64,000 bases of DNA from NCBI GenBank assembly GCA_965204155.1, contig OZ241971.1, forward strand, positions 558,001 through 622,000. The letters run 5' to 3'. The stretch is from UBA6522 sp965204155 (GTDB taxonomy: Bacteria; Pseudomonadota; Gammaproteobacteria; Steroidobacterales; Rariloculaceae). The position numbers were made by a program, and so were the translations under genes. Positions 42,916 through 52,713 of the stretch are shown piece after piece. Position 1 is the first letter of the stretch. Every line of letters starts with the position of its first letter. The notes beneath the pieces are model-generated. The model was not told the DNA's origin and searched no databases. It saw nothing but the letters and a program-made list of their open reading frames with translations.

Positions 42916-45165
42916 GTGGACGTCACCGCAATTCTCGATCCGCTGAACGACGCGCAGCGCGAGGCGGTGACCACGCCTCCCGGAAAACCCGTCCTGGTGC
43001 TCGCCGGGGCCGGAAGCGGCAAGACCCGTGTGCTCGTGCACCGCATCGCCTGGCTGATCATGGCCGAGGACGTCATGCCCCAGCACCTGTTCGCGGTCAC
43101 CTTCACCAACAAGGCCGCGTGGGAGATGCGCCATCGCATCGAAGACCTGCTGGGCTTCCCCACGCGCCACTTCTGGATCGGTACCTTTCACGGCCTGGCG
43201 CACCGTTTGCTGCGGATTCACTGGGCCGATGCCGGGCTGGCGGAGGGCTTTCAGATCATCGACTCCCAGGACCAGTTGCGGCTGATCACCCGCCTCTTGA
43301 AGAACCTGGGCTCGGGAGGAAGTGAATTCGATCCGAAGGAAATTCAGTGGTTCATCAACCGCCAGAAGGACGAGGGGCTGCGCCCCGAACGGGTCGACGA
43401 CGAGGGGCGAACCCAATGGAAGCGGCTCATCGACCTCTACGCGCGCTACGAAAAGGTGTGCGCTGCCGCCTCGGTGGTGGACTTCGGCGAGTTGCTGCTG
43501 CGCGCGTTCGAATTGCTGGAGCAACGGGCGGAACTGAAGGAGCAGTACCAGCGGCGGTTTCAGCACGTCCTGGTGGACGAATTCCAGGACACCAACTCGA
43601 TCCAGTACCGGTGGATGAGACTCCTGGCCGGGTCGGAAGGCGCACCGTTCGTGGTGGGCGACGACGATCAGTCCATCTTCCGCTGGCGCGGGGCGCGGAT
43701 GGAGCATCTGCAGGGATTCCAGGGCCACTTTGCCGGTACCCGCGTGGTGCGCCTGGAGCAGAACTACCGCTCGACGGGCAACATCCTGAACGCCGCCAAT
43801 GCCGTCATCGCGCACAACGCGATGCGCATGGGGAAGAACCTGTGGACCGCAGGCAAGGCCGGCGACGCCATCACGCTCTATGCCGCCCTCGACGAACACG
43901 ACGAAGCGGACTTCGTCATCGACCGCATCGGCGAATACCTGACCGGGGGACACCGGCGCGACGAAGCCGCCGTCCTGTACCGCTCCAACGCACAGTCCCG
44001 GATGTTCGAGGAGGCGCTGCTGGCCGCCGGCATTCCCTACCGCGTTTACGGGGGCCTGAGGTTCTTCGAGCGCGCCGAGGTCAAGGATGCGCTGGCCTAC
44101 CTGCGGCTGATCGCCAACCGGCACGACGACGCGTCCTTCGACCGGGTGGTCAACCGGCCGTCCCGGGGCGTGGGCGTGAAGACAATGGAGGTGGTGCGCG
44201 CCCGGGCAGTGGACGCGGGATCGAGTCTCTGGGCCGCCGCCACGGAATGCCTGCAGGACGGCAGCCTGGCAAGCCGTGCAAGTCGGGCAGTCGGAGGCTT
44301 CCTGAAATTGGTGGACAGCCTGGAGGCCGACACACGGGACCTGGATCTCCACGAGCAGGTGAGCCGGGTCAACAAGGAGAGCGGCCTTCTCGCCCATCAC
44401 GGACGCGCCGGTGACGAAACAGCCGAAGCGCGGGTGGAAAACCTGGAGGAATTGGTCAACTCCGCCCGCGGCCTGATACGCGACGAAGATTCGGAACTGT
44501 CGCCGCTGGACGAATTCCTCTCCTACGCGGTGCTCGAGTCCGGCGAAGCCCAGGCCGGCGCGGACGAGGAAGCGGTCCAGCTCATGACAATGCACTCGGC
44601 CAAGGGCCTGGAGTTTCCGCTGGTGTTCGTGTGCGGGCTCGAAGAGGGCCTGTTCCCCCATCAGCGCTCCATCGAGGACGTCGGCGGGCTGGAAGAGGAG
44701 CGGCGGCTTTGCTACGTGGGCCTGACCCGGGCGCAACGCAAGCTGTACCTGACCCACGCCGAACAGCGCCGGCTTCATGGCAGTTACCGCTACACGACGC
44801 CATCCCGCTTTATTCGCGAGATTCCCCGCAACCTGCTGGAGGAGCAGGGGCAGCGAATGTCGGTATCCCGGCCCGTGTACCGCGGCGAACGGTATGCCGG
44901 GCGGTCCGGCGGGCGCTTCGGAGAGGCGTCCGGCGGGCGCACCGGCAAACGTTCCGGCGCACAGTACCGCGCCATGTCCGGCGCGCCGATCGGCGGCGAT
45001 GACCCGCCCATGAAACTGGGCCAGCGCGTCCGCCACGGCAAGTTCGGCGAGGGCATCGTGCTCGACTGGGAGGGCAGCGGCTCGCACGCCCGGGTACAGG
45101 TGAATTTCGAGATGGCCGGCACCAAGTGGCTGGTCCTGGCCTACGCCAACCTGGAGCTGATGTAA
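42916..45165 (+). CDS. uvrD: DNA helicase II UvrD
   Basis: A 749-residue superfamily 1 helicase of nucleotide-excision and mismatch repair. Motifs: GAGSGKTRVLVHRIAWL (I), FTNKAAWEMRHRI (Ia), VLVDEFQDTNSIQ (II), VGDDDQSIFRWRGA (III), RLEQNYRST (IV), TMHSAKGLEFPLVF (V) and YVGLTRAQRKLYLTHA (VI). Residues 655-690 are a Gly/Arg/Ser-rich linker with duplicated SGGR units, followed by the Tudor-like C-terminal domain (GQRVRHGKFGEGIVLDWEG). GTG start; uses the full expected length. Confidence 0.96.
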   Translation: MDVTAILDPLNDAQREAVTTPPGKPVLVLAGAGSGKTRVLVHRIAWLIMAEDVMPQHLFAVTFTNKAAWEMRHRIEDLLGFPTRHFWIGTFHGLAHRLLRIHWADAGLAEGFQIIDSQDQLRLITRLLKNLGSGGSEFDPKEIQWFINRQKDEGLRPERVDDEGRTQWKRLIDLYARYEKVCAAASVVDFGELLLRAFELLEQRAELKEQYQRRFQHVLVDEFQDTNSIQYRWMRLLAGSEGAPFVVGDDDQSIFRWRGARMEHLQGFQGHFAGTRVVRLEQNYRSTGNILNAANAVIAHNAMRMGKNLWTAGKAGDAITLYAALDEHDEADFVIDRIGEYLTGGHRRDEAAVLYRSNAQSRMFEEALLAAGIPYRVYGGLRFFERAEVKDALAYLRLIANRHDDASFDRVVNRPSRGVGVKTMEVVRARAVDAGSSLWAAATECLQDGSLASRASRAVGGFLKLVDSLEADTRDLDLHEQVSRVNKESGLLAHHGRAGDETAEARVENLEELVNSARGLIRDEDSELSPLDEFLSYAVLESGEAQAGADEEAVQLMTMHSAKGLEFPLVFVCGLEEGLFPHQRSIEDVGGLEEERRLCYVGLTRAQRKLYLTHAEQRRLHGSYRYTTPSRFIREIPRNLLEEQGQRMSVSRPVYRGERYAGRSGGRFGEASGGRTGKRSGAQYRAMSGAPIGGDDPPMKLGQRVRHGKFGEGIVLDWEGSGSHARVQVNFEMAGTKWLVLAYANLELM

Positions 45166-45229
45166 ACTAGGGTCCGGTACCTCGATCCGAGAGCGCTGGC
45201 CCCAACGCCGTTTCACGCGTCATCCCACT

Positions 45230-46594
45230 ATGAAAATCCTGATTCTGGGTGCGGGACAGGTCGGCACCACGGCAGCCTACAGCCTGGCCCGGGAGGAGGC
45301 CAACGAGGTCACCATCGTCGACCGCAACCCGGACAAGCTGCGCGAGTTCCAGGAGCGCCTCGACGCGCGCACCGTCCTGGGTCACGCCGCCCACCCCGAC
45401 GTTCTCGAGCGGGCCGGCGCCGGCGATGCGGAAATGATCATCGCGCTGACCAACAGCGACGAGATCAACATGGTCGCCTGCCACGTGGCCGGAAGCCTGT
45501 TCGAAACGCCGCGCAAGATCGCAAGAATCCGCTCTCGCGAGTACGCCATGCACCGCTCGCTGTTCCGGCCCGACGGCATACCGGTGGATATCATCATCAG
45601 CCCGGCGCAACTGGTCACGGCCCATATCGATGAACTCATCGACTTTCCGGGGGCGCTGCAGGTCCTGGAGTTCTCCGAGGGCCGCGTCAGGCTGGTGGCG
45701 GCCCGGGCGCACGAAGGCGGCGCCCTGATCAATCGGCCGATCCGCGAACTCCCGGAGCACATTCCCAACGTCGAATGCCGTGTCGCTGCGATCTACCGGG
45801 ACGGCAGGAGCATCCTGCCGGATGGGGATACCGTGGTCAGGGAGGACGACGAGGTCTTTTTCGTCGCCGCCCGCAAGGACATCCAGGCCGTGCTCAGCGA
45901 GGTACGCGGGCAGGAGGACCCCATCCGGCGTGTCGTCATCGCCGGCGGCGGCAACATCGGCATGCGGCTGGCCGCCGCGCTGGAAAATTCCAACCAGGTG
46001 AAGGTCATCGAGCGCAGTTACCAGCGGGCGCGGCGCATCTCGGAGCGGCTGGACAAGGCCATCGTGCTGCACGGCGACGCAACCGACGAAAACCTGTTGC
46101 TGGAGGAGAATATCGACCGCGCCGACGTCTTCGTCGCCGTCACCAATGCCGAGGAAGCCAACATTCTGTCCGCCATGCTCGCCAGGAGAATCGGAGCCAA
46201 CAAGGTCATGGCGCTGATCAACAAGCCTGCGTACGCCGATCTGGCCGCCACAGGCATGATCGACATCGCCATTTCCCCGCAACAGATCACGCTGGGTTCC
46301 CTGCTGGCGCATGTTCGCAAGGGCGACGTGGTCAAGGTGCACTCGCTGCGTCACGGGGCGGCGGAGGCGATCGAAGCCGTTGCCCACGGCGATATCCGCG
46401 AATCCCGGGTCGTCGGCCGCGCCATCGAGGACATCCGGCTGCCCCGGGGTGCGACGATCAGCGCGATCGTTCGCGGCGAGGACGTGTTGATGGCCCACCA
46501 CGACACGGTGATCGAGGAGGACGATCACGTCATCCTGTTCGTCGCCGACCGCCGGCAGATCGACGAAGTGGAACGGCTTTTCGAAGTCGTCTAG
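45230..46594 (+). CDS. trkA: Trk potassium uptake protein TrkA
   Basis: The 454-residue cytoplasmic NAD-binding gate of the Trk K+ channel. Two tandem RCK halves are seen, each beginning with a Rossmann motif: ILILGAGQVGTTAAYSLA (residue 3) and VVIAGGGNIGMRLAAAL (about 234), each followed by a TrkA-C domain. The membrane partner TrkH is encoded 13 kb away at 59452, also on the plus strand. Confidence 0.96.
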   Translation: MKILILGAGQVGTTAAYSLAREEANEVTIVDRNPDKLREFQERLDARTVLGHAAHPDVLERAGAGDAEMIIALTNSDEINMVACHVAGSLFETPRKIARIRSREYAMHRSLFRPDGIPVDIIISPAQLVTAHIDELIDFPGALQVLEFSEGRVRLVAARAHEGGALINRPIRELPEHIPNVECRVAAIYRDGRSILPDGDTVVREDDEVFFVAARKDIQAVLSEVRGQEDPIRRVVIAGGGNIGMRLAAALENSNQVKVIERSYQRARRISERLDKAIVLHGDATDENLLLEENIDRADVFVAVTNAEEANILSAMLARRIGANKVMALINKPAYADLAATGMIDIAISPQQITLGSLLAHVRKGDVVKVHSLRHGAAEAIEAVAHGDIRESRVVGRAIEDIRLPRGATISAIVRGEDVLMAHHDTVIEEDDHVILFVADRRQIDEVERLFEVV

Positions 46595-46618
46595 TGTTAG
46601 AATCCCTGCCCGGCAAGA

Positions 46619-48112
46619 TTGAATCGTAAATCATTGAATTTGCCCAATAATGCAGTGGCTTCGCCGCTCTTTCCGGCACTCGCCGGGGCTTGTCTTGCGG
46701 CCTGTTCCATGCTGCCGGCGCCGCCGGTTTCCGAATCGGCGGCCGACCTGGGCGACGCATTTTCAGCAGTCGCCGATACAGGTTCCTACGAGCCGTTCGA
46801 ATGGTGGAAATCGTTCGACGACCCGTTGCTGGATCGCATCGTCGAAGCGGTGCTGGATTCGAACTTCGACCTGGCGGCCGCGGTGGCCCGGGTGGACCAG
46901 GCCAGGGCCAGGGCGCGCATCGCCAACGCCCCCGCATTCCCGCTGATCAACCCGTCCATCGGCAGCAACGACTTCGAGACGCCCACCAATGCCGGCATCG
47001 GCGCGCAGCTTGAAGAACTGGGGCTGGACGACGAAACCTACGCTGCCTTCGGCATCGACCTGCCGGAAGCGATCGGCCTGACCACCTACTCGCTGGGCGG
47101 GACATTCGCCTACGAAGCCGACTTCTGGGGCCGCAACCGCAACGCCGCCCGCGCCGCCGGGGCCCAGCGCCTCGCTTCGGAGTCGGACCTGCGGGCCGCC
47201 CGCATCGGGGTCCTCGCCGAAACCGTGGCCACGTACCTGGAGATCGCCGACCTGCGGCGCCAGCGCAGCCTGGCCGGAGAAAGCGTGAGGATCCTGCAGG
47301 AACTGGAACAGCAGCAGTCCTCACGCTACGACGGCGGCCTGGTTGACGCACGGGCTCTGTACACGGCACGTCGAAACCTGCGCGCCGCCGAGGCCGAGCT
47401 GCCGCCCATCGAAGCTGCGCTCGCAGATGCCGAAGGCCGGCTCTGGGTGCTGTTGGGCGGCTACCGCGACGACCTGGCAGGCATTCTTCCCGATGCCCTG
47501 GCACCCACCCCGGCGCTCGAAGCCGTCCCGGCCGGTGTGCCGGCCGACCTGATCGAGCAGCGGCCCGACGTCAGCGCGGCGCGCCAGCGGATGGAAGCCT
47601 CCCGCTACATGGTCGGCGCCCGGCGCGCGGAATTGCTGCCGTCGTTGTCCCTGTCCGGCACCATCGGCCTTCAGGCCACGGACACCGGCGAATGGTTCGA
47701 TCCCGACCAGTGGTTCCAGAACCTGACCGTCAACCTGCTCGCACCGGCCTTTCAGGGCACACGGCTGCAGAGCAACCTCGCACTGGCCGAAGCCCAACTG
47801 GACGAATCCGCCGCCGCATACGGGCGCGCCGTGGTGACCGCGGTCAACGAGGTCGAGGCGGCGCTGGCGGGGTGGGACGGCAGTCTCCGCCGCCACGCCC
47901 TGATTGCCTCGCTGGCGGAAGATGCCCGCACCGAGGCCGCGCTGCAGGAGCGGCGCTACGTTTCCGGCGTCACGGACTACACCAGCTACCTGGCGGCATC
48001 CCGGACGCTGGTCAGCGCCGACTCGGCGCTGGCGGCGGCGGAACGGGACCTGGGCTTCGCCCGCCTGGCGCTGCACCGCGCCCTGGGCGGCGCGTGGACG
48101 GCAACGGAGTAA
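46619..48112 (+). CDS. RND efflux outer-membrane lipoprotein (NodT/OprM family)
   Basis: A 497-residue TolC-like channel subunit. The N-terminus has a lipobox (ACLAACS, Cys near 29). EWWKSFDDPLLDRIVEAVLDSNFDLAAAVARVDQARARARIANAPAFP is the usual start of the mature protein, and two OEP helical repeats follow. The start codon is most likely TTG at 46619, giving the positively charged MNRKS; no ATG fits. It is the first gene of a tripartite efflux operon. The exported substrate is unknown. Confidence 0.9.
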   Translation: MNRKSLNLPNNAVASPLFPALAGACLAACSMLPAPPVSESAADLGDAFSAVADTGSYEPFEWWKSFDDPLLDRIVEAVLDSNFDLAAAVARVDQARARARIANAPAFPLINPSIGSNDFETPTNAGIGAQLEELGLDDETYAAFGIDLPEAIGLTTYSLGGTFAYEADFWGRNRNAARAAGAQRLASESDLRAARIGVLAETVATYLEIADLRRQRSLAGESVRILQELEQQQSSRYDGGLVDARALYTARRNLRAAEAELPPIEAALADAEGRLWVLLGGYRDDLAGILPDALAPTPALEAVPAGVPADLIEQRPDVSAARQRMEASRYMVGARRAELLPSLSLSGTIGLQATDTGEWFDPDQWFQNLTVNLLAPAFQGTRLQSNLALAEAQLDESAAAYGRAVVTAVNEVEAALAGWDGSLRRHALIASLAEDARTEAALQERRYVSGVTDYTSYLAASRTLVSADSALAAAERDLGFARLALHRALGGAWTATE

Positions 48113-48116
48113 GACC

Positions 48117-49331
48117 GTGCGCAGAATCAGAAGTCTCCTGATCGCACTGGGGATCGTCGCCGGCTCCGTGGCGGTGGCAGTCTTTCTGGTTTCGCTGGCG
48201 CCCGAACCGGAGCGCCTCGAGCCGCCGTCCCAATTGCCGTTCGTGACGACCGCCGCGGTCGCCGCCGGTTCGGGGCCGATCCCCGTCTTCGGCGCCGGGA
48301 CGGTGCGGCCCAGCGCGGAGGTCGCCATTACCCCGCAGGTGGGCGGACGGGTCGTGTGGGTGGATCCTGCCTTCCAGAGCGGTGGGCGGTTCGACGCCGG
48401 CCAGACCCTGTTCCGGATCGAGGAGGAGGACTACGTCGTCCGGCTCCGGGAAGCCGAAGCCACCCTCGCCGACCGGCAGGTGGCGTTCCTGGAGGCCCAG
48501 GAGGAAGCGGCGATCGCCCGGGCCGAGTACGAACGCTACGCCGAACAGGAGCCGGGTTCGATCCCCCTGTCCGAGGCCAGCCCGCTGGCGCTGCGCGAAC
48601 CTCAGCTCAATGCCGCCCGGGCGGCGCTTGACCGCGACCAAGCGCGAGTCGCCGAGGCCAACCTGGCCGTCGCCCGCACCCGCGTGAATGCACCCTTCAA
48701 CGGCTATGTCCGTGACGAATCAGTGGACGTGGGCCAGTTCGTGGCGCCCGGCCAACCGGTGGGACGCCTGTTCGCCGCCGACGCCGTCGAGGTGGTCGCG
48801 CCGCTCTCCGATGCCAACGCGGCGCTGATCCCGGGCCTCTGGGACCAGCGCGCCGGAGATGCCGGGCAGCGCATCGCAGCCCGCGTGATCGCCGAGTACG
48901 GCGACATCCGCTATGCCTGGGACGGTTACGTGGACCGCGCCGAGGCATCGCTGGACGAGCAGTCCCGGACAATCGATGTGATCGTGCGGGTGCCGGATCC
49001 ATTCACCGCGGGCGCACCGGCCGGGGTGACGACGGCGCTCGACAGCACTCCGCCGCTGCTGGTGGGCAAGTTCGTGGACGTGGAGATCCAGGGGCTGGCG
49101 CCGCAGAGCTACTTCCGCGTCCGGCGCGCCGCACTTCAGCCCGGCAACGAGGTCTGGGCCGTGGACGACAACGGGGCCGTGACCATCGTCCCGGTGCGCA
49201 CGCTGCAGCGCGGCGACGATGAAGTCTACGTGACCGGCGCCCTGCAAGACGGCCAGGCGGTGATCACCGGCGGCATCCAGTTCGCCACCGACGGCATGCT
49301 CGTGCGCACCGGAGCCGCTCCGGGCCCATGA
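48117..49331 (+). CDS. RND efflux periplasmic adaptor (membrane fusion protein)
   Basis: A 404-residue HlyD/AcrA-type adaptor. A GTG start gives RRIRSLLIALGIVAGSVAVAVFLVSLA as membrane anchor, followed by the biotinyl-lipoyl half motifs (AEVAITPQVGGRVVWVDPAFQSGGRFDAGQTLFRIEEEDY and VNAPFNGYVRDESVDVGQFVAPGQPVGRL) around an alpha-helical hairpin (about 105-185). It links the inner-membrane pump to the outer-membrane channel. Starts 4 bp after the channel gene and overlaps the pump gene by 4 bp. Confidence 0.92.
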   Translation: MRRIRSLLIALGIVAGSVAVAVFLVSLAPEPERLEPPSQLPFVTTAAVAAGSGPIPVFGAGTVRPSAEVAITPQVGGRVVWVDPAFQSGGRFDAGQTLFRIEEEDYVVRLREAEATLADRQVAFLEAQEEAAIARAEYERYAEQEPGSIPLSEASPLALREPQLNAARAALDRDQARVAEANLAVARTRVNAPFNGYVRDESVDVGQFVAPGQPVGRLFAADAVEVVAPLSDANAALIPGLWDQRAGDAGQRIAARVIAEYGDIRYAWDGYVDRAEASLDEQSRTIDVIVRVPDPFTAGAPAGVTTALDSTPPLLVGKFVDVEIQGLAPQSYFRVRRAALQPGNEVWAVDDNGAVTIVPVRTLQRGDDEVYVTGALQDGQAVITGGIQFATDGMLVRTGAAPGP

Positions 49332-52300
49332 GCCCGAACGACGACTATTCCGGCGAGCCTGGCGGACCGATCGCCTACATGGCGAGCAACGGGGTTGCGG
49401 CCAACCTGCTCATGTTCGCCCTGCTGGCCGGCGGCCTGGTATCGCTCACCGGCCTGGAAAGGGAAGCCTGGCCGTCGGTGCCCTTCAACCACGTCGAAGT
49501 CACCATGGCCTATCCGGGGGCCACCCCCGACGAGGTGGAGGAATCCATCGTCGTCAAGATCGAGGAGCAGGTCAGTTCCCTGGACGGTGTCATCGCGGTC
49601 AAGTCCGTCGCCGCGCCCGGCGTTGCCTCGGTAAGGATCGAGGTGCAGTCGGGTACGGACATGCGCCAGGCCATCGACGACATCGAATCGGCCGTGGCGC
49701 GCATCCAGACCTTCCCCGCCGGCGCCGAGCGCGCCGAATTCCGGGAAATGACCAACAGCCAGAGCGTCATTCGCCTGATCGTCTATGGCGACATATCCGA
49801 GCGTTCCCTGAAGGAACTGGCGTACCAGATCGAAGACGAACTGGCGTCGCTGCCCACCGTCTCCCTGGTGGAAACGAGCGGCGTGCGCCAGTACGAGATC
49901 TCCATCGAAGTGCCCTCGCACCGTCTGCGCGCCCTCGGACTGACCCTTCAGGATGTCGCCAATGCCGTTCGCCGCGGGTCCCTGGAATTGTCCGCCGGCA
50001 GCATCGACACGCGCGACTCCCAGGTGCGCGTGCGCACCCTGGGCCAGCGTTACAACCAGCAGGACTTCGAGGACATCGTCGTGCTCAGCCGCAGCGACGG
50101 CACGGTGGTGCGGCTCAGCGATATCGCCGTGGTGCACGACGAATTCCAGGACATCGACCTGATCATCCGCCACCAGAACCAGCCGGCTGTCTTCGTCGAG
50201 GTCTACCGGGTGGAAGGCGAACAGGTGATGGACGTGGCCGACGCCGTGCACGAGCACCTGGCCGGCGTCATCATTCCGTCCCTGCCGGAGGGTACCGGCG
50301 TGACCATCTGGAACGACGACTCGCAGACCTACTCCGAGCGCGTCAACCTGCTGCTCAAGAACGGCGGGCTGGGACTGGTGCTGGTGTTCGTCGTGCTGGC
50401 CCTGTTTCTGGAGATCCGGCTCGCGATCTGGGTGACGCTGGGGCTGATCGTCACGTTTGTCGGCGTGCTGTCGGTGATGCTGGCGATGGACATCGCCATC
50501 AACACCATCTCGCTGTTCGTCTTCGTCCTGGCCATCGGCATCATTGTCGACGACGCCATCGTGGTGGCCGAACACGTCCACCAGGAACGCAAACGGGGAA
50601 CGCCGGGCGTCGCCGCAGCCATCCGCGGCGCGCGTCGCATCAAGGTCCCGCTGACGTTCGCGGTACTGACGTCCATCGCGGCCTTCTTCCCGCTGCTCTA
50701 CATTCCCGGCGGCATCGGGGAGACATGGCGCGCGCTGCCCATCATCGTCATCGGCATGCTGCTGATTTCCCTGGTGGAATCGCTCTTTATCCTGCCCAAT
50801 CACCTGTCGCACATTCCCGGTCCCGAGTGGGTGCCGGAGAGCCGTGTCGACCGGTTCTTCGCAACGACCCAGGGCTTTGTCGACCGCAACCTGAAACGCT
50901 TCATCGAAGGCCCGCTGGACCGGGCCTTGCACTTCGCGACCGGGCAGCCGCTGGCGACCATTGCCGGGGCCATCGGCCTGCTCATCGTGAGCATATCGCT
51001 GTTGCCGGCGGGAATCGTGCGGACGACATTCGCGGACGTGGTGGAGGGCGACTTCGTGACGGCGAGCCTGGAGATGCCCGACGGCACAACCGCGCAGCGC
51101 ACCTACGAAGTGGCCCGGGAACTGGAGGCCGCCGGGCACCGGGCCATCGAACGGCTGTCGCAGGGCCGTCCAGCGGATGCACCTCCCCTGCTTTCCGGGG
51201 TGACGTTGATCATCGGGATGCGGCCACGTGTCGAGGGAGGCGGACTGGCACCGGACCCGACACTGAATCCGGAAGCCAATATCGCCACCATTGAGTTCAA
51301 GCTGCTGGGTGCGCAACAACGGGAGATCGGGACCATCGAGGTGGTGCAGGCTTGGCGGGAAGAGTTGGGGATCCTCCCCTACGTTCGCGGCATTACGCTA
51401 AGCGGCGAGGTCATCGACCTGGGCAACCCCGTCGAGGCGCTGCTTTCGCATCCGGACCCGGACCGCCTCGTGGACATCGCCACCTCGGTGGTCAACGGCC
51501 TGCGCAGCGTGCAGGGCGTTTTCGACGTTCGATCCGACCACACGCCGGGCGTCCGGGAAATCCAGCTCGAATTGCGGCCCGAAGCCCGTACGCTGGGGCT
51601 TACGCTGGAGGACCTGGCGCTGCAGACACGCTCCGCGATCTTCGGCGCCGAGGCGGTGCGGGTGCAGCGGGGTACGGAAGAGGTGCGGGCCTTCGTGCGG
51701 CTCCCGGCCGGCGAACGCAATGCCATTACCGACATCGAGGGGTACCTGATCCGGACACCCGGCGGCGCGGAACTTCCATTGAGTCAGGTGGCCCGGCTGG
51801 AGTCCGGAATATCGCCGCCCGCGATCAGCCGCCGTGACGGCGAACGGGTTGTCACCGTCACGGCGGACGTGAATACGGCGGTGATTTCCGGCGGTGAGGC
51901 CAACACCATCCTGACCGAGTCGATACTGGCGGAACTCATTGCAGCGAACCCCGGCCTGACCTACATGCTCGGCGGCGAACAGCAGCAGCAGGTCCAGTCC
52001 CTGGGAGCGTTGTATCGCGGCTTTGCTGTCGCCATGCTGATGATATTCGCGCTGCTGGCGATACCGCTTCGTTCCTATACCAAGCCGTTCATTGTCATGG
52101 CCGTCATCCCGTTCGGGGTGGTCGGCGTGATCATGGGCCACCTGATCCTGGGCCTCGCCTTCAGCGCCACTGCGATCATGGGGATCCTGGGACTCAGCGG
52201 CGTCGTCGTGAACGATTCCCTAGTGATGATCGACTTCATCGATCAGCGCCTGCGGGAGAACGCTCCGGCGCGGGCTGCGATCATCGACGGAGCAAAGGGC

Positions 52301-52522
52301 CGGTTTCGTCCGATCCTGCTTACCTCGGTGACCACTTTCATGGGCTTCACGCCGCTCATCCTCGAACGAGCCATTCAGGCGCAGTTCCTGCTACCGTTCG
52401 CCGCGTCGCTCGGCATTGGCATCATGGTTACCACGGCCATACTGATGATGGTTGTCCCGGCGATTTCCATGCTTCACTTGAGCATATCGTCACCGCCGGG
52501 CCAACCCAGTGCGGGCGCTTGA
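49328..52522 (+). CDS. RND efflux transporter, inner-membrane permease (AcrB/HAE1 superfamily)
   Basis: A 1064-residue proton-driven pump with twelve membrane helices and two large periplasmic loops. AYPGATPDEVEESIVVKIEEQVSSLDGV is the typical first porter motif; GIIVDDAIVVAEHVHQERKRG holds the proton-relay Asp pair of helix 4; the second half ends with FSATAIMGILGLSGVVVNDSLVMIDFID and GRFRPILLTSVTTFMGFTPLILE. Substrate unknown. The GPP34-P450 gene begins 190 bp further on under its own promoter-like element. Confidence 0.94.
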   Translation: MSPNDDYSGEPGGPIAYMASNGVAANLLMFALLAGGLVSLTGLEREAWPSVPFNHVEVTMAYPGATPDEVEESIVVKIEEQVSSLDGVIAVKSVAAPGVASVRIEVQSGTDMRQAIDDIESAVARIQTFPAGAERAEFREMTNSQSVIRLIVYGDISERSLKELAYQIEDELASLPTVSLVETSGVRQYEISIEVPSHRLRALGLTLQDVANAVRRGSLELSAGSIDTRDSQVRVRTLGQRYNQQDFEDIVVLSRSDGTVVRLSDIAVVHDEFQDIDLIIRHQNQPAVFVEVYRVEGEQVMDVADAVHEHLAGVIIPSLPEGTGVTIWNDDSQTYSERVNLLLKNGGLGLVLVFVVLALFLEIRLAIWVTLGLIVTFVGVLSVMLAMDIAINTISLFVFVLAIGIIVDDAIVVAEHVHQERKRGTPGVAAAIRGARRIKVPLTFAVLTSIAAFFPLLYIPGGIGETWRALPIIVIGMLLISLVESLFILPNHLSHIPGPEWVPESRVDRFFATTQGFVDRNLKRFIEGPLDRALHFATGQPLATIAGAIGLLIVSISLLPAGIVRTTFADVVEGDFVTASLEMPDGTTAQRTYEVARELEAAGHRAIERLSQGRPADAPPLLSGVTLIIGMRPRVEGGGLAPDPTLNPEANIATIEFKLLGAQQREIGTIEVVQAWREELGILPYVRGITLSGEVIDLGNPVEALLSHPDPDRLVDIATSVVNGLRSVQGVFDVRSDHTPGVREIQLELRPEARTLGLTLEDLALQTRSAIFGAEAVRVQRGTEEVRAFVRLPAGERNAITDIEGYLIRTPGGAELPLSQVARLESGISPPAISRRDGERVVTVTADVNTAVISGGEANTILTESILAELIAANPGLTYMLGGEQQQQVQSLGALYRGFAVAMLMIFALLAIPLRSYTKPFIVMAVIPFGVVGVIMGHLILGLAFSATAIMGILGLSGVVVNDSLVMIDFIDQRLRENAPARAAIIDGAKGRFRPILLTSVTTFMGFTPLILERAIQAQFLLPFAASLGIGIMVTTAILMMVVPAISMLHLSISSPPGQPSAGA

Positions 52523-52545
52523 TATTGAACAAATTTATGGCGTAT

Positions 52546-52589
52546 GAAACAAAACGGTATTGGCATTGATTGGCGTAACTCGCTACATT
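52546..52589 (+). promoter_or_regulatory. Promoter-like block before the P450 gene, shared with 57617
   Basis: GAAACAAAACGGT, then TTGGCA (52560-52565) as a possible -35, an 18-bp spacer and TACATT (52584-52589) as a possible -10. 31 of 44 bases match 57617-57660 with no gap, including a 13-base block with one difference and an identical CTACATT. The GAAAnAAAACGGT part lies where an activator would bind. Assignment as promoter is inference. Confidence 0.55.
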
Positions 52590-52611
52590 GAAAATCGAGC
52601 AGGAAACCGCC

Positions 52612-52713
52612 ATGTACTTGCGCACTGTGCAATTGGAAAGCCGGTCGCCCTTACGCCTGCAGATGGGGAAGTGCCCGGAATCGCTGTCAGAGGTGGACCA
52701 AGGTGACACGTAA
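52612..52713 (+). CDS. Possible 33-residue leader ORF abutting the P450 start
   Basis: ATG at 52612 after AGGAAA; it runs in the P450 frame and stops with TAA at 52711-52713, so stop and P450 start read TAAATG. The peptide begins MYLRTVQLES and is polar, with no similarity that I recognise. It could couple or regulate translation, or it may be chance. A comparable ORF precedes the thiolase gene. Confidence 0.3.
   Translation: MYLRTVQLESRSPLRLQMGKCPESLSEVDQGDT

Noticed and set aside
42808..45216. An 802-codon open frame on the minus strand opposite uvrD
   Set aside because: Antisense shadow of a complete UvrD gene with no family motifs.
49226..51319. A 697-codon open frame on the minus strand opposite the RND pump
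   Set aside because: Asp/His/Gln-rich low-quality sequence, antisense to an intact pump gene; a codon-bias artefact.
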